The translations under genes and the position numbers were made by a program. 64,000 nt of DNA, from assembly GCF_002803515.1 (NCBI RefSeq), contig NZ_PHQX01000001.1, forward strand, positions 62,001 through 126,000, written 5' to 3'. The notes under the pieces were generated by a model that made no database searches, was not told the DNA's origin, and was given only the letters and a program-made list of their open reading frames with translations. Below are positions 17,930 through 27,092 of this stretch, piece after piece. Positions within the stretch are counted from its first letter, which is position 1. Each line of letters begins with the position of its first letter. This DNA is from Stenotrophomonas lactitubi (GTDB lineage Bacteria; Pseudomonadota; Gammaproteobacteria; Xanthomonadales; Xanthomonadaceae).

Positions 17930-20923
17930 TCATGCCCGCTGTTGCGCGGCAACCTGTCGTTCGATGCTCGCCGCGATCAACGCGATAGCTTCAACGACGG
18001 TTGCCTTCGACGTCGCATCTGTCACACCGGCGCTGTGCAGGGCCTGCTCGGCCTGTTGGCAGCTGCGCGCCGCCTGGGTCTCCCCCAGAAATGCCAGCGC
18101 GCCGGCAAAGCTGTGCAGCAGATCGATCAGGGCCGGTGCATCGGCGCTGTCCAGCGCCTGGATCAGCGCCGTGTAATCACGATGCGCGGTTTGCAGGAAC
18201 GCCTCGCGCATCTGCCGCTGAACCACCTCGCTTACTGCCGGGGGTAACGTTGGCCGGATCGTGCGATCAAGATCGAATCCGTGCAGCGCGGCCTCCAGCG
18301 AGGGCAGGTCGAGTGGCTTCAGCAGCAGGGTGGACATGCCTGCTTCGCGTACGCGTCGCGCATCTTCGGGCATCGCGTTGGCGGTGAGCGCCACGATGGG
18401 GATGGAGGGATCGTCCGCACGCAGCTTCCGGGCCAGCCCGTATCCGTCCATGCGTGGCATGTTCAGATCGGTCAGCACGATATCGAACCGGTCCTCGCGC
18501 CAGCGCTGCCACGCCTCCTCTCCGTCGGCCGCGAGGGTGACCTGCCAGCCGAGTGCACGCAGCTGTCCCAGCGTCACGTCACGACTGATCACGCTGTCAT
18601 CCACCAGCAACGCGTGGCCGCGCGAGGGATGCGCGCGCTCGACAGGCGCCGGCCGTGGCAGCGCGTCTGCCACGGCGGTGGTCCGGCCTGCCGGAATGTC
18701 CGCGTGGAAAACGCTGCCGTTGCCCGGCGTGCTGCGCACGCCGATGGTGCCGCCCAGCAGTTCGGTGAAGCGCTGGCACAAGGCCAGCCCTAGGCCGCTG
18801 CCGCCGTGCTGCCGTGCCGAGCCGGCACCGACCTGCACGAACGGCTTGAACAGCTTGTCCTGCGCCTCGGCATCGATGCCCGGGCCCGTATCGCGGACCT
18901 CCACGTGCAGCCATTCCGTGCCATCAGGCCGCACCGAGGCATCAACGCTGACCGCCACCATTCCCGATGCCGTGAACTTCACTGCATTGCCAACCAGGTT
19001 GTTGATCACCTGCGCCAAGCGGCCTGCGTCGGCTACGTAGGCGGGTCCCAGCGCATCGCCCGTGTGCAGCTCCAGGCGCAGGCCCTTCGCGCTGGCCTGT
19101 GGTTCGAACAGCGTCGCAGTCTGCTGCAGCAGCGCACGCGGATTGAAAGGTGCCGGCTCCAGCGTCATCAGCCCGGCTTCGATGCGGGAAAGGTCCAGGG
19201 TGTCGTTCACCAGCCCCTGCAGCACATCAGCGGCACTGCGCGCACGCGTGACATGCGCGTGCGACGCCGGTGGCATGGCCTGGTGCGCAAGCAGTTCAAG
19301 ATGGCCGAGCACGCCGCTCAAGGGGGTGCGTATTTCGTGGCTGATCATCGCCACGAAGGCGGTCTTGGCGTGGTCCGCAGCCTCGGCATCGTGCTGGGCT
19401 CGTTCGGCATGCCGGCGTGCATCCAGCAGGCGCTGCTGGGTTTCCTTCTGCGCGGTCACATCGGTTACCGCGGAGACCCAGATCGCCCGCCGCTGGTAGC
19501 GCGAGGCGGCCACGATGGACTGCAGGTAGCGCGGGGAGCCTTGCTCATCCGAGGAGGGTGCCTCGAACAGCTGGCCGTGCACCTGGCCGTCAACGCGTTG
19601 CACCAGGCGGCCGACCAGCACGTCCATCAGGTTGCCGGCGGCGTCGCCGATCAACTGCTCCAGTGCCTGGTTATGCAGGATCACCTGCCCGCTCTGCTGG
19701 TCGAGCAGGCACAGGCCCACCGGCGAGGTTTCGATCAGCGTGCGGCTCAGCGCTTCGCTTTCATGCACCCGTGCGGCTTCCTCCAGCGCCGGCCGCAGCA
19801 CGCGCCGGTCCACCAGCAGCAACAGCGTCCACAGCGCGGCCAGCAACGCTGCCAGGGCCAGCCCACCGCCGAGCAGATAGATCCGCTGCGCCGCCCAGAT
19901 GTCGCTCCAGCGGTAGAGCCGCAGCAGTGTCCAGTCGATGCCATGCAATGGCGTGGATACCACGAAGGCACAGCCGTCAGGCAGTGCCAGCATCGTAGGC
20001 CGGGGCGATGGCACGGCGCGCAGCGCAGGCCCGGAAATTGCAGCGTCCACCGCGCTGCGCAGAACATCGTTCTGCTGGCGGTCCAGCACCACCCACGTGC
20101 CCGGGCTGGCCTCCTCCAACCGCTCGCGCAGGCCTTGCAGAGGTTCAAACGTCAGCCGGTTGATGAAGGGGGTACCGTTGCTGCGCAGACGCATCTGGGT
20201 GACCAGCGCATCCTCGCCGGTGAAGGGATTGCGGCCGAAGTAGGCGCGCAGCCAACCGCTGGCCAGTTGAAGCTCGGAGTCCGCACCCGCCGACTGCCAG
20301 CCCGCATCGGCGGTCTGGACCAGCACGGCCAGCGCCTGCTCACGGCTCTGCACCTTCATGAGCTGCAGCAGCTGCGCTTCATCATGCAGTCCAGCAATCG
20401 CAAACAGGCGGCCTTCCGGTTCGAAGGCGAAGGAGATCAAGGAGGTGGGCGAATCCTGCGCCGCCACGGTTGCGGCCATGTACGCCGAATAAGTCTGCAC
20501 CATGCCCAGGTACGCCGCCTCCGCCTGGGGCGGAAGACGGCCATCGCGCGGGGACAGCGCCAGCCAGGGGACGGACAGGGCGCCCGGTGCCATGACGCCT
20601 GCGGCGCCCTCCTGTGCCGAAAAGCGCTCACTGATGGACATGCCTCCGGCCACCAGCGCGGGCTGCTGGGTGGCCCACAACGTGGCGTTGGTGTTCAAGC
20701 TGGCCACGTAGGCCCGCCTGCGCTCGCCGATGTAGCGATCCACCGTCTGCTGGCCGCGTCGTAGTGCTTCGCGCTCGTTGATATGCACGGTTTCCAGGCG
20801 CAGCCACAGCGCCGCGCAGCCGGCAGCCAGCAGCAGCAGGGTCAGGATGGCACCGCCGCCGAACAGCAGCCGGCGCTGCAATCGTTGCAGGGTGGCCAGC
20901 ACGGAGCCCGAGGGTGACGCCAT
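17930..20923 (-). CDS. Unorthodox hybrid sensor histidine kinase with receiver and Hpt domains
   Basis: 997 residues. Order of domains: membrane helix (about 20-42), periplasmic sensor region (about 45-335), second membrane helix (about 345-372), PAS (about 395-490), HisKA with phospho-acceptor H529 in ISHEIRTPLSG, HATPase (N box NLVGNAVKF, G box DTGPGID), receiver with phospho-acceptor D819 in LTDLNMP, and a C-terminal Hpt with H937 in LLHSFAGAL. This is a BvgS/EvgS-like phosphorelay in which the signal passes H to D to H and then to a separate response regulator; no such regulator gene is in the window. It is co-directional with and downstream of the chaperone, suggesting it acts on this fimbrial locus. 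The periplasmic region has no recognised family. Confidence 0.92.
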   Translation of the reverse strand: MASPSGSVLATLQRLQRRLLFGGGAILTLLLLAAGCAALWLRLETVHINEREALRRGQQTVDRYIGERRRAYVASLNTNATLWATQQPALVAGGMSISERFSAQEGAAGVMAPGALSVPWLALSPRDGRLPPQAEAAYLGMVQTYSAYMAATVAAQDSPTSLISFAFEPEGRLFAIAGLHDEAQLLQLMKVQSREQALAVLVQTADAGWQSAGADSELQLASGWLRAYFGRNPFTGEDALVTQMRLRSNGTPFINRLTFEPLQGLRERLEEASPGTWVVLDRQQNDVLRSAVDAAISGPALRAVPSPRPTMLALPDGCAFVVSTPLHGIDWTLLRLYRWSDIWAAQRIYLLGGGLALAALLAALWTLLLLVDRRVLRPALEEAARVHESEALSRTLIETSPVGLCLLDQQSGQVILHNQALEQLIGDAAGNLMDVLVGRLVQRVDGQVHGQLFEAPSSDEQGSPRYLQSIVAASRYQRRAIWVSAVTDVTAQKETQQRLLDARRHAERAQHDAEAADHAKTAFVAMISHEIRTPLSGVLGHLELLAHQAMPPASHAHVTRARSAADVLQGLVNDTLDLSRIEAGLMTLEPAPFNPRALLQQTATLFEPQASAKGLRLELHTGDALGPAYVADAGRLAQVINNLVGNAVKFTASGMVAVSVDASVRPDGTEWLHVEVRDTGPGIDAEAQDKLFKPFVQVGAGSARQHGGSGLGLALCQRFTELLGGTIGVRSTPGNGSVFHADIPAGRTTAVADALPRPAPVERAHPSRGHALLVDDSVISRDVTLGQLRALGWQVTLAADGEEAWQRWREDRFDIVLTDLNMPRMDGYGLARKLRADDPSIPIVALTANAMPEDARRVREAGMSTLLLKPLDLPSLEAALHGFDLDRTIRPTLPPAVSEVVQRQMREAFLQTAHRDYTALIQALDSADAPALIDLLHSFAGALAFLGETQAARSCQQAEQALHSAGVTDATSKATVVEAIALIAASIERQVAAQQRA

Positions 20924-21022
20924 GGTGCGAACCTGCGACGTGCGGGTGTGGACTACAGCCTGCCGCGCGGGCCGCCCTCAATGCAAGCAGTCGCCGATGC
21001 AGTGCGTAAGCGCAGTTTGCGC

Positions 21023-21745
21023 CTACCGTCCAACGCGCGCTTCGGCTTCGCGCGGCGTGCCGTAATCATCCAGCCACTTGAATGCCACCGTCGCTGGCAT
21101 CGTGGCACCCTCCGGCAGCGCATAACGCACCTGTGCCCCCGGCGCAATCATGTCCACCTCCACGCTGCTTCCATCGGCCAGCGTCAACGTGCTCAACGTC
21201 ACGTGGTACGCGCTCGGGTTGCGTACCTGCAGGGTATCGCCATCGGCAGACCACTGCAGCGTGGCTGCTGCGTCGCGCGCATTGCCCGGCAGTCCGGCGG
21301 GGCGATGGAACAGCTTCACCCGCGTACGCACCGCGAACTGCAGCAGGTTCTTGCCGCTGGCATCGCTGGGCTTGGGCGGAATGTCCAGCAGATTGAAATA
21401 GAACACCGATTCGCGATCGGTCGGCAGCGGCGCCTCCGATGGGCGCGGTGCGTAGGTGACGCGATATGCCTGGCCCTGCTTCGGCTGCAGCAGGCGTGGC
21501 TCGGCCGGTGTCAGCCTGAAGGGAGTGCGCACGTTCTCCGGGCGCGACTGGCTGTCGCCGTCGTCGATCCACACCTGCGTCATCGCCGGCAACTCGCCCA
21601 CGTTGCTGGCCTTGACCGTCACGTCGCGGCCCTTGCTGGCGTCGTGCACGATGCGCGTGCCCTGCAGTGTCACCGCGGCCGATGCCGGCGGCGCCACCGA
21701 CACGGCCAGCAGCGCGCATATCCACGCCTCGGCGCGTAGTTTCAT
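21023..21745 (-). CDS. Periplasmic fimbrial chaperone (PapD/FimC family)
   Basis: 240 residues with a signal peptide (about 1-24, ending ASA). PapD-like chaperones donate a beta strand to pilin subunits in the periplasm and deliver them to the usher. The N-terminal Ig domain carries TLQGTRIV, VDVKASN-like VTVKASN, the conserved FRLTPAEPRLL and the SVFYFNLLDIPP motif with the subunit-binding loop near residues 103-115. The C-terminal domain follows. I placed the start at the ATG with GAGG upstream (MKLRAEAW); an in-frame ATG 12 bases earlier (21757) is the alternative. It lies between the pilin and the kinase gene. Confidence 0.92.
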   Translation of the reverse strand: MKLRAEAWICALLAVSVAPPASAAVTLQGTRIVHDASKGRDVTVKASNVGELPAMTQVWIDDGDSQSRPENVRTPFRLTPAEPRLLQPKQGQAYRVTYAPRPSEAPLPTDRESVFYFNLLDIPPKPSDASGKNLLQFAVRTRVKLFHRPAGLPGNARDAAATLQWSADGDTLQVRNPSAYHVTLSTLTLADGSSVEVDMIAPGAQVRYALPEGATMPATVAFKWLDDYGTPREAEARVGR

Positions 21746-21805
21746 GGTCAACCTCATTCAAGGGTGCAGGCCAGCACAGCGTGGCGCTGGCCTGCCGGAA
21801 GTGGA

Positions 21806-22318
21806 TTACTTGTAGAGCACCACGAAGTCGCCCGAGGCATTGGCGGTGCCTGCCTGCGCGTTCTGCGCCGGTGAGGCGTACCACGCGCTGTAGTCCAGCT
21901 GGCCGCTGCCACCGGCGGCGATGGTCACCCACACCGCCGGATCTTCACCGATCTTCTGCTGGTTGCCCGCGGCGTCGTAGAGGGCCACGCCAACATTGGC
22001 TGCAGAAGACGCTGCCGTCAGTGCCAGGTTGCCGGTACTGCCATCGGGCGTACCGCCGAAGCGCACACCCACATCCTGTGATGCACCCGAGCCGGAGCAA
22101 TCCAGCGCGATGGTGAAGTTCTTCTGGCCGGCGCGGGTGCTGGCGTTGACCGAGGCCAGATCGACCTTGCCCATCGGCACGGTGATGGTGCCGCCGGTGG
22201 AGCCCACCGAGCAGGTGGAAGTCATCAGTTCACCAGTGATTTCCAGCGTTTCGGCAGATACCGACGGCGCGACGACGGTGAGGGCGGAAAGCGACAGGAG
22301 GCGGAGTGTGAGTGGCAT
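21806..22318 (-). CDS. Fimbrial major pilin-type subunit
   Basis: 170 residues. Signal peptide (MPLTLRLLSLSALTVVAPSVSA) then a mature pilin with the usual N-terminal donor strand (LEITGELMTSTCSVG) and the disulfide cysteines near residues 38 and 76 (STCSVG, ALDCSGSG). It ends VLYK, with the common penultimate aromatic residue. Its place as the first gene of the minus-strand unit (pilin-chaperone-kinase) makes it the likely major subunit of the fimbria served by the usher at 23495. It has no RGD-like or other adhesive motif. Confidence 0.9.
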   Translation of the reverse strand: MPLTLRLLSLSALTVVAPSVSAETLEITGELMTSTCSVGSTGGTITVPMGKVDLASVNASTRAGQKNFTIALDCSGSGASQDVGVRFGGTPDGSTGNLALTAASSAANVGVALYDAAGNQQKIGEDPAVWVTIAAGGSGQLDYSAWYASPAQNAQAGTANASGDFVVLYK

Positions 22319-22429
22319 GACAGTTCTCTGTAGTGGAATGGAGGCACGCGGTGACCGCCCATGGCAGTCAGCCCGGGTAGTTTCGATGCGCGCGTCAGGC
22401 TGCGGTATGCAACAAGTTGTAAAAGCGCG

Positions 22430-22449
22430 TTGACGTTCGCGAACTGCAA
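22430..22449. promoter_or_regulatory. 20-bp dyad between divergent fimbrial operons
   Basis: TTGAC-GTTCGCGAAC-TGCAA: a perfect 10-bp palindrome GTTCGCGAAC with imperfect outer arms, in the 200-base intergenic region between the pilin (-) and adhesin (+) starts. A dyad of this size is typical of a dimeric-regulator operator. A second small dyad, CAAC-AA-GTTG, is at 22410-22419. No strong sigma-70 -35/-10 pair is evident. Confidence 0.5.
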
Positions 22450-22520
22450 TTAATCCGATAGGAAGTGGCAGTGCCGCTGCCTAGACTGCGCGGCCTCGAT
22501 TGGTTGTCGAAGGACTTGAA

Positions 22521-23498
22521 TTGGTACTCCGCCGAAACTACTGGCGCGCGCTGTCATGGCGATTGCTGCTGTTGGCACCGGCAGCGCTGTTGCTGGCATC
22601 TCCGGCTGTCGCCTGCCAGCGACTGGTCCTCGGTGATCAAACCTTGGACGACAACATTACGATGCCCAATCTGGACCTGCCAGACCGTTACTACCGTGGC
22701 ACGGGGGGCTACCTGACCGATGCGTACGAGTGCCCGGCGGGAACGGCCGAGTTCGTGGTGGATGTATCTCTGGCAGGCCTGACCTATGTGCGCGACATCG
22801 TCTATGACGGCATGGTATGGGCAGCCTACGGATTCAGCGATCGCTCGCCGTTGATTGGCATGGTGTACCAGCTGACTGGCAGCTCAAACCAACCATTGCA
22901 CCCTGGGCAGCGCATCACCCTTGATGCTTCCGTTACGAGCAACGGCAAGAAGAATGCTGGTGTGATCATCCGGTACTTCTTTCGGGGGGGCGCCATGGAA
23001 AGCGTGCCCTACAGGCATCTCGGCACAGTCGAAGCCTGGCCGGTGAGTGATCCCAGTCAACGCCTGCTTTCGCCCATCGCGCTGGGTTTTACCGTTCCCC
23101 CCGTCACCTGCACCCTTGCCAACGCCTCCCACACTCTCGACGACGTTCTCGCCAACGAACTCGCCGCCAGCGGCAGCAACGCGAAGGAATCCAGCTTCGA
23201 CGTCGCGATGAACTGCCCGATGGACAACATCGACGTGCAGCTGTCGCTGGCCGACGCGAATGATCCAGGCAGCAGCAACGGCCAGCTTGCCCCAGCCCCC
23301 GGTGCCACCGCTGGCGGCGTGCAGGTGCAGCTGCTGCGTGGTGGCCAGCCGGTGCAGTTCGGCCAGGCGTGGTCGCACGGCTGGTCCAGCAAGGGCCAGC
23401 AGGCCATTCCGTTCAGTGCGCGCTATCTGCGTACGGCCGACCCGCTGGTGCCCGGCGACGTCAAAGGCGAGGCGGTGCTGACCGCTGACTACCGATGA
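22521..23498 (+). CDS. Fimbrial tip adhesin / two-domain subunit of the divergent locus
   Basis: 325 residues from the TTG start preceded by AAGGA (an alternative TTG at 22500 adds 7 residues). A signal segment (about 1-32, ending SPAVA) leads to a two-domain protein: N-terminal about 33-190 with cysteines near 33 and 72, C-terminal pilin domain from about 193 (VPPVTCTLANASHTLDDV) to the end (VLTADYR). Its length and the position directly upstream of the usher match tip adhesins. The stop overlaps the usher start (ATGA). Compared with the 344-aa protein at 1884-2918, only the C-terminal domain is clearly alike, so the receptor-binding domains may differ. Confidence 0.85.
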   Translation: MVLRRNYWRALSWRLLLLAPAALLLASPAVACQRLVLGDQTLDDNITMPNLDLPDRYYRGTGGYLTDAYECPAGTAEFVVDVSLAGLTYVRDIVYDGMVWAAYGFSDRSPLIGMVYQLTGSSNQPLHPGQRITLDASVTSNGKKNAGVIIRYFFRGGAMESVPYRHLGTVEAWPVSDPSQRLLSPIALGFTVPPVTCTLANASHTLDDVLANELAASGSNAKESSFDVAMNCPMDNIDVQLSLADANDPGSSNGQLAPAPGATAGGVQVQLLRGGQPVQFGQAWSHGWSSKGQQAIPFSARYLRTADPLVPGDVKGEAVLTADYR

Positions 23499-26011
23499 TT
23501 GCCGTTGGCCATGCCCGAGCCGTCACGCGATCGCTCTGCGGCGCCATCGGTGCGGTGTTGTCGACGGGGCTGGCGTTCGATGCCGCCGCCGCGCCGGTCG
23601 AGTTCAGCGAAGGCTTCCTGATTGGCGGCGAAGCCATCGACATGGCGCGCTATGCCAACGGCAATCCGTTGCCGGCTGGCGATTACGCGGTGGACGTGCA
23701 CGTGAACGGCGAGTACCTGCGCAGCGAGGACATCCGCTTCGTCATTGAAGACGATCCGCAGATTGCGGTGGCGTGCCTGACACCGGCGCTGGTGCGTGGG
23801 CTGCCGTTGAAGCCTGCGTTCCTGGAGGCACTGCCGGCCGAAGAAAGCACTTGTGTGGATCTTCCAGCGCTGGTGGCGGGCGCCAGCACCACCTTCGACA
23901 GCGGCGAACTGCAGTTGTCCCTCAGCATTCCGCAAGCGGCGCAAGCCATCGCCGCGCGCGGCTTCGTGGCGCCGGAACTGCGCGACGACGGCATCACCGC
24001 TGCCTTCATCGATTACAGCGCCAACCATTACCGCAGCCAGGGCAACGACAGCAGCTACCTCGGCCTGCAGGCGGGCTTGAACCTGGGCGCATGGCGCCTG
24101 CGCCACCGCGCGTCGCTCACCCATGGCAGCCAGGGCACCCGCCACCAGGTCATCAGCAGCCACCTGCAGCGCGACATTCCGCGCTGGAACAGCCAGCTGC
24201 TGCTGGGCCAAGGCAACACCGGTGGCGAGCTGTTCGAAAGCGTGCCGTTCACCGGTGTGCGCGTGGCCAGCGACGAACGCATGCTGCCCGATTCACTGCG
24301 TGGCTATGCACCGGTAGTGCAGGGCATTGCCGAAGGCAACGCGGTGGTCACCATCCGCCAGAACGGCAACATCATCCACGAGAGCAACGTCGCGCCCGGT
24401 CCGTTCACCATCGAGGATCTCTACCCCACCAACTTCGGCGGCGACCTGGACGTCAGCGTCACCGAAGCCGATGGGCGCGTGCAGCGCTTCAGCGTCAATT
24501 TCTCCGCCGTGCCGCAGGCGTTGCGTGCCGGGTCGTCGCGCTTTGCGGTCACCGCCGGCGAGCTGCGCGACACCGGCAATACGCTGCAGGCGCTGCGCTT
24601 CACCGAAGGTACCTACGCGCGCGGCGTGAACAACCGGCTTACCGTGCTGGGTGGCGCGCAGCTGGGTGAGGACTATCGCGCGCTGCTCACCGGTGCCGCG
24701 GTCAACACGGCCATCGGTGCGTTCGGTGCCGATGTGACCCATTCGCGCGCGCGCCTGCGCGGCAGCGAGACGGTCACCGGCAACAGCTTCCGCTTGAATT
24801 ATCAGCGCTACGTGGCGCGCACCGGTACCAACTTCGGCCTGGCCGCGTACCGCTACAGCACGCGTGGCTTCCTCAGCCTCAACGACGTGGCGCGTGCGCA
24901 GAACGACGACTGGGGCTATGGCCAGCGCGCCCGCCAGCGCTACCAGGTGAACTTCTCGCAGAAGGTGGGGCAGCGCAGCAACCTGTATCTCAGCGGCGGC
25001 CACGTGGCGTACTGGGACAGTGCGCGACGCCGCAACGATTTCCAGCTGGGCTTCCAGAGCACGTTGGGGCGGGTCAACTATGGCGTGTCGGCACTGCGCT
25101 ACCGCTTGGGCGATGGCCGCCAGGACACGCGCTATGCGTTCACCCTCAGCGTGCCGCTGGGCCGCAGTGCCAACGCACCGCGTGCCAGCACCCAGCTCAG
25201 CCAGGCCGACAGTGGGCGGCAATCGCAGCTGGGCATCAGCGGCAGCCTGGGTGAGTCACGTGCGCTCAGCTACAGCCTGTCCGGCGCGCAGGGCAACGGA
25301 CAGAACAGCCACAGTGCCTATGCCGCGTGGCAGGGCAGCCGTGGCAACCTCAACGCCGGCTACAGCCGCAGCGGCGACTACAGCAGCCTGTCGCTGGGTG
25401 CGTCCGGCAGCGTGGTGCTGCATGGCGGTGGCCTCAACCTGGGCGCGCCGGTGGGCGAGGGCTTCGCGCTGGTGCAGGCGCCAGGTGCGCAGGGCGCGCG
25501 CATCGGCAGCAGTACCGACCTGCGCGTTGCGCGCAATGGCTACGCGTTGCTGCCGCACATCAGCCCCTATCGCTGGAACACCATTGATCTGGATCCCTCC
25601 GGTCTGCCGATCGAGGTGGAGCTGCTGCAGACCTCGCAGCGTGTGGCGCCCACCGCCGGTGGCATCGTGCGCGTGCCGTTCCAGGTGCGTCGCGAACGCA
25701 CGCTGTTCATCGACGCCACCGATGCCTTGGGCCAGCCGCTGCCGTTTGCCGCGGTGGTGCAGACCGAAGACGGTACGCCGGCCGGTGCGGTGGGGCAGGG
25801 CGGGGTGATCCAGCTGCGGGGTGCACAGGACAGTGGCGCGTTGATTGTCGACCCCGATGGCAAGCGACGCTGCCGCATCGACTACCGCATGCCCGATGCA
25901 CCGGACGCCTACGGCCTGTCATGGAGCCAGACGGTGTGCGTGCCGCAGCCGTTGCCGCCGGAGAGCCAGCAGGCGGGCACGCCGGAGCGGGAAGAGGGCG
26001 CCGCCCCATGA
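23495..26011 (+). CDS. Fimbrial outer-membrane usher (PapC/FimD family)
   Basis: 838 residues, the usual usher size. A signal peptide ends near residue 32 (DAAAA), then the N-terminal chaperone-binding domain (FSEGFLIGGEAIDMARYANG), the barrel with plug (ELFESVPFTGVRVASDERMLP, EDLYPTNFGGDLDVSVTEADG) and the C-terminal domains with the cysteine pair (RRCRIDYRMP, QTVCVPQP). It overlaps the adhesin by 4 bases and the downstream subunit gene nearly directly. It is paralogous to the truncated usher at the window start. Together with the chaperone on the other strand this completes a full chaperone-usher set. Confidence 0.95.
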   Translation: MIAVGHARAVTRSLCGAIGAVLSTGLAFDAAAAPVEFSEGFLIGGEAIDMARYANGNPLPAGDYAVDVHVNGEYLRSEDIRFVIEDDPQIAVACLTPALVRGLPLKPAFLEALPAEESTCVDLPALVAGASTTFDSGELQLSLSIPQAAQAIAARGFVAPELRDDGITAAFIDYSANHYRSQGNDSSYLGLQAGLNLGAWRLRHRASLTHGSQGTRHQVISSHLQRDIPRWNSQLLLGQGNTGGELFESVPFTGVRVASDERMLPDSLRGYAPVVQGIAEGNAVVTIRQNGNIIHESNVAPGPFTIEDLYPTNFGGDLDVSVTEADGRVQRFSVNFSAVPQALRAGSSRFAVTAGELRDTGNTLQALRFTEGTYARGVNNRLTVLGGAQLGEDYRALLTGAAVNTAIGAFGADVTHSRARLRGSETVTGNSFRLNYQRYVARTGTNFGLAAYRYSTRGFLSLNDVARAQNDDWGYGQRARQRYQVNFSQKVGQRSNLYLSGGHVAYWDSARRRNDFQLGFQSTLGRVNYGVSALRYRLGDGRQDTRYAFTLSVPLGRSANAPRASTQLSQADSGRQSQLGISGSLGESRALSYSLSGAQGNGQNSHSAYAAWQGSRGNLNAGYSRSGDYSSLSLGASGSVVLHGGGLNLGAPVGEGFALVQAPGAQGARIGSSTDLRVARNGYALLPHISPYRWNTIDLDPSGLPIEVELLQTSQRVAPTAGGIVRVPFQVRRERTLFIDATDALGQPLPFAAVVQTEDGTPAGAVGQGGVIQLRGAQDSGALIVDPDGKRRCRIDYRMPDAPDAYGLSWSQTVCVPQPLPPESQQAGTPEREEGAAP

Positions 26012-26049
26012 GTTTCGTCTTTCCTTTCATCGTTCACAGGAGTCCAGCC

Positions 26050-26559
26050 ATGTCCCGTTCCCTTCTTCAGTTGATCGGGGGGCCGATGCTGTGCCTGATC
26101 GCGTCGGCCGCAGGTGCGCAGGCCACCCTCACCATCAGCGGTCGCGTGCTGCCGGGCACCTGCACGCTTGCAGCCCCGGCGATCGCGCTGGACCCGGTGA
26201 AGGCCGATGAGATGACGCCAGGTGCCGCCAACAGCGTGAAGGCAGGTGCGTTGAACTTCACCGGCTGCGTGGGCGTCAGCCGCGCGCGCCTGTCGTTCGA
26301 TGGCACGGCCGCCGACGGCGACCCGGAGCGCTGGAAGAACACTGCCGCCGCCACGCCAGCAACGGGTGTGACGGTCGCGCTGCTGGCTGGCGCGACCGGC
26401 AACACGTACCTGAAGAAAGGCGACGCCGACATTCCGGTGGCGGTTTCTGGTGCCACGGCCTCTTATCCGCTGCGGGCGGGCTACTTCATCCCCAACACCA
26501 GTGGCATCAACGCCGGCAACATTTCCACCGAGATCGTGGTAACAGCTGCCTACGATTGA
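26050..26559 (+). CDS. Fimbrial subunit (minor pilin)
   Basis: 169 residues. The start MSRSLLQLIGG is supported by AGGAG eight bases upstream, better than the ATG at 26008 that overlaps the usher stop. A signal peptide (about 1-23, AGA|QA) is followed by TLTISGRVLPGTCTLAAPAI, the typical donor-strand/first-cysteine block, a second cysteine in FTGCVGV and a C-terminal VVTAAYD ending, the beta-strand used by the chaperone. It could be a tip or rod subunit; third gene of the adhesin-usher-subunit unit. Confidence 0.85.
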   Translation: MSRSLLQLIGGPMLCLIASAAGAQATLTISGRVLPGTCTLAAPAIALDPVKADEMTPGAANSVKAGALNFTGCVGVSRARLSFDGTAADGDPERWKNTAAATPATGVTVALLAGATGNTYLKKGDADIPVAVSGATASYPLRAGYFIPNTSGINAGNISTEIVVTAAYD

Positions 26560-26574
26560 TCGCCGATCCGGCCC

Positions 26575-26646
26575 TGTAGAGCCGAGCCATGCTCGGCTGC
26601 TCTTCGATCAGGATCCAGGCAAGCCGAGCATGGGCTCGGCTCTACA
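26575..26646. repeat. SMAG palindrome pair
   Basis: TGTAGAGCCGAGCCATGCTCGGCT and the inverse AGCCGAGCATGGGCTCGGCTCTACA lie between two convergent genes. Confidence 0.88.
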
Positions 26647-26653
26647 AGTGCCG

Positions 26654-27064
26654 CTAAGCAGCCCGCAACTGCACATCCACATACTCGGCCAGCCCACGGC
26701 AGGCCAGCAGCAATCCCTCACGCACGTCATCGCCTACCTGCTGCCCCTCGTCGCCATCCACGCGCACACGCTCGATGGCGTGCAGCAGTTCCAGCAGCAG
26801 TGTCAGCCCGGCATTGGCGCGGTCGATGCGTGCCATCGCGATGCCATGGCCCTGATTGCGGGCTTTCCAAGGCCAAGGGCGTCCGTCGGCGGCCTCCACG
26901 TGGCGAATGCGCTGCAGGCAGCCGAGCAGGGTGATGCCTTCGTCGGCGTGGGCGCCCATCGTGCTGCCCAGGGTGGTTTCCAATGCCTTTGCCAGGTCGT
27001 CCGGCAGGCGTTCGACGGCGTCGCCCAGGGTGGCGAACAGATAGGGATAGAGTGAAGAAGTCAT
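26654..27064 (-). CDS. Small protein of unknown function with structured leader
   Basis: 136 residues, no signal peptide or membrane segment; predicted mostly helical. The start MTSSLYPYLFATLGDAVERL is preceded by AAGGA and is chosen because the longer in-frame ATG at 27295 would translate through three hairpins. I do not recognise the family. Sequence is acidic, with helical DAVERLPDDLAKALETTLGS and LELLHAIERVRVDG segments. It sits alone between a palindrome pair and a structured intergenic region (see 27093-27330). Confidence 0.7.
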   Translation of the reverse strand: MTSSLYPYLFATLGDAVERLPDDLAKALETTLGSTMGAHADEGITLLGCLQRIRHVEAADGRPWPWKARNQGHGIAMARIDRANAGLTLLLELLHAIERVRVDGDEGQQVGDDVREGLLLACRGLAEYVDVQLRAA

Positions 27065-27092
27065 GGCGGCGTCCTTGAGTGCGAAGCAAGGG

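Noticed and set aside
18806-20764. 652-codon plus-strand frame opposite the hybrid kinase
   Set aside because: The kinase frame has all expected motifs in order; this frame has none.
22319-22499. Invertible fim-switch type promoter between the fimbrial operons
   Set aside because: No pair of matching inverted repeats flanks this region and no recombinase gene is near; only a 20-base dyad is present.
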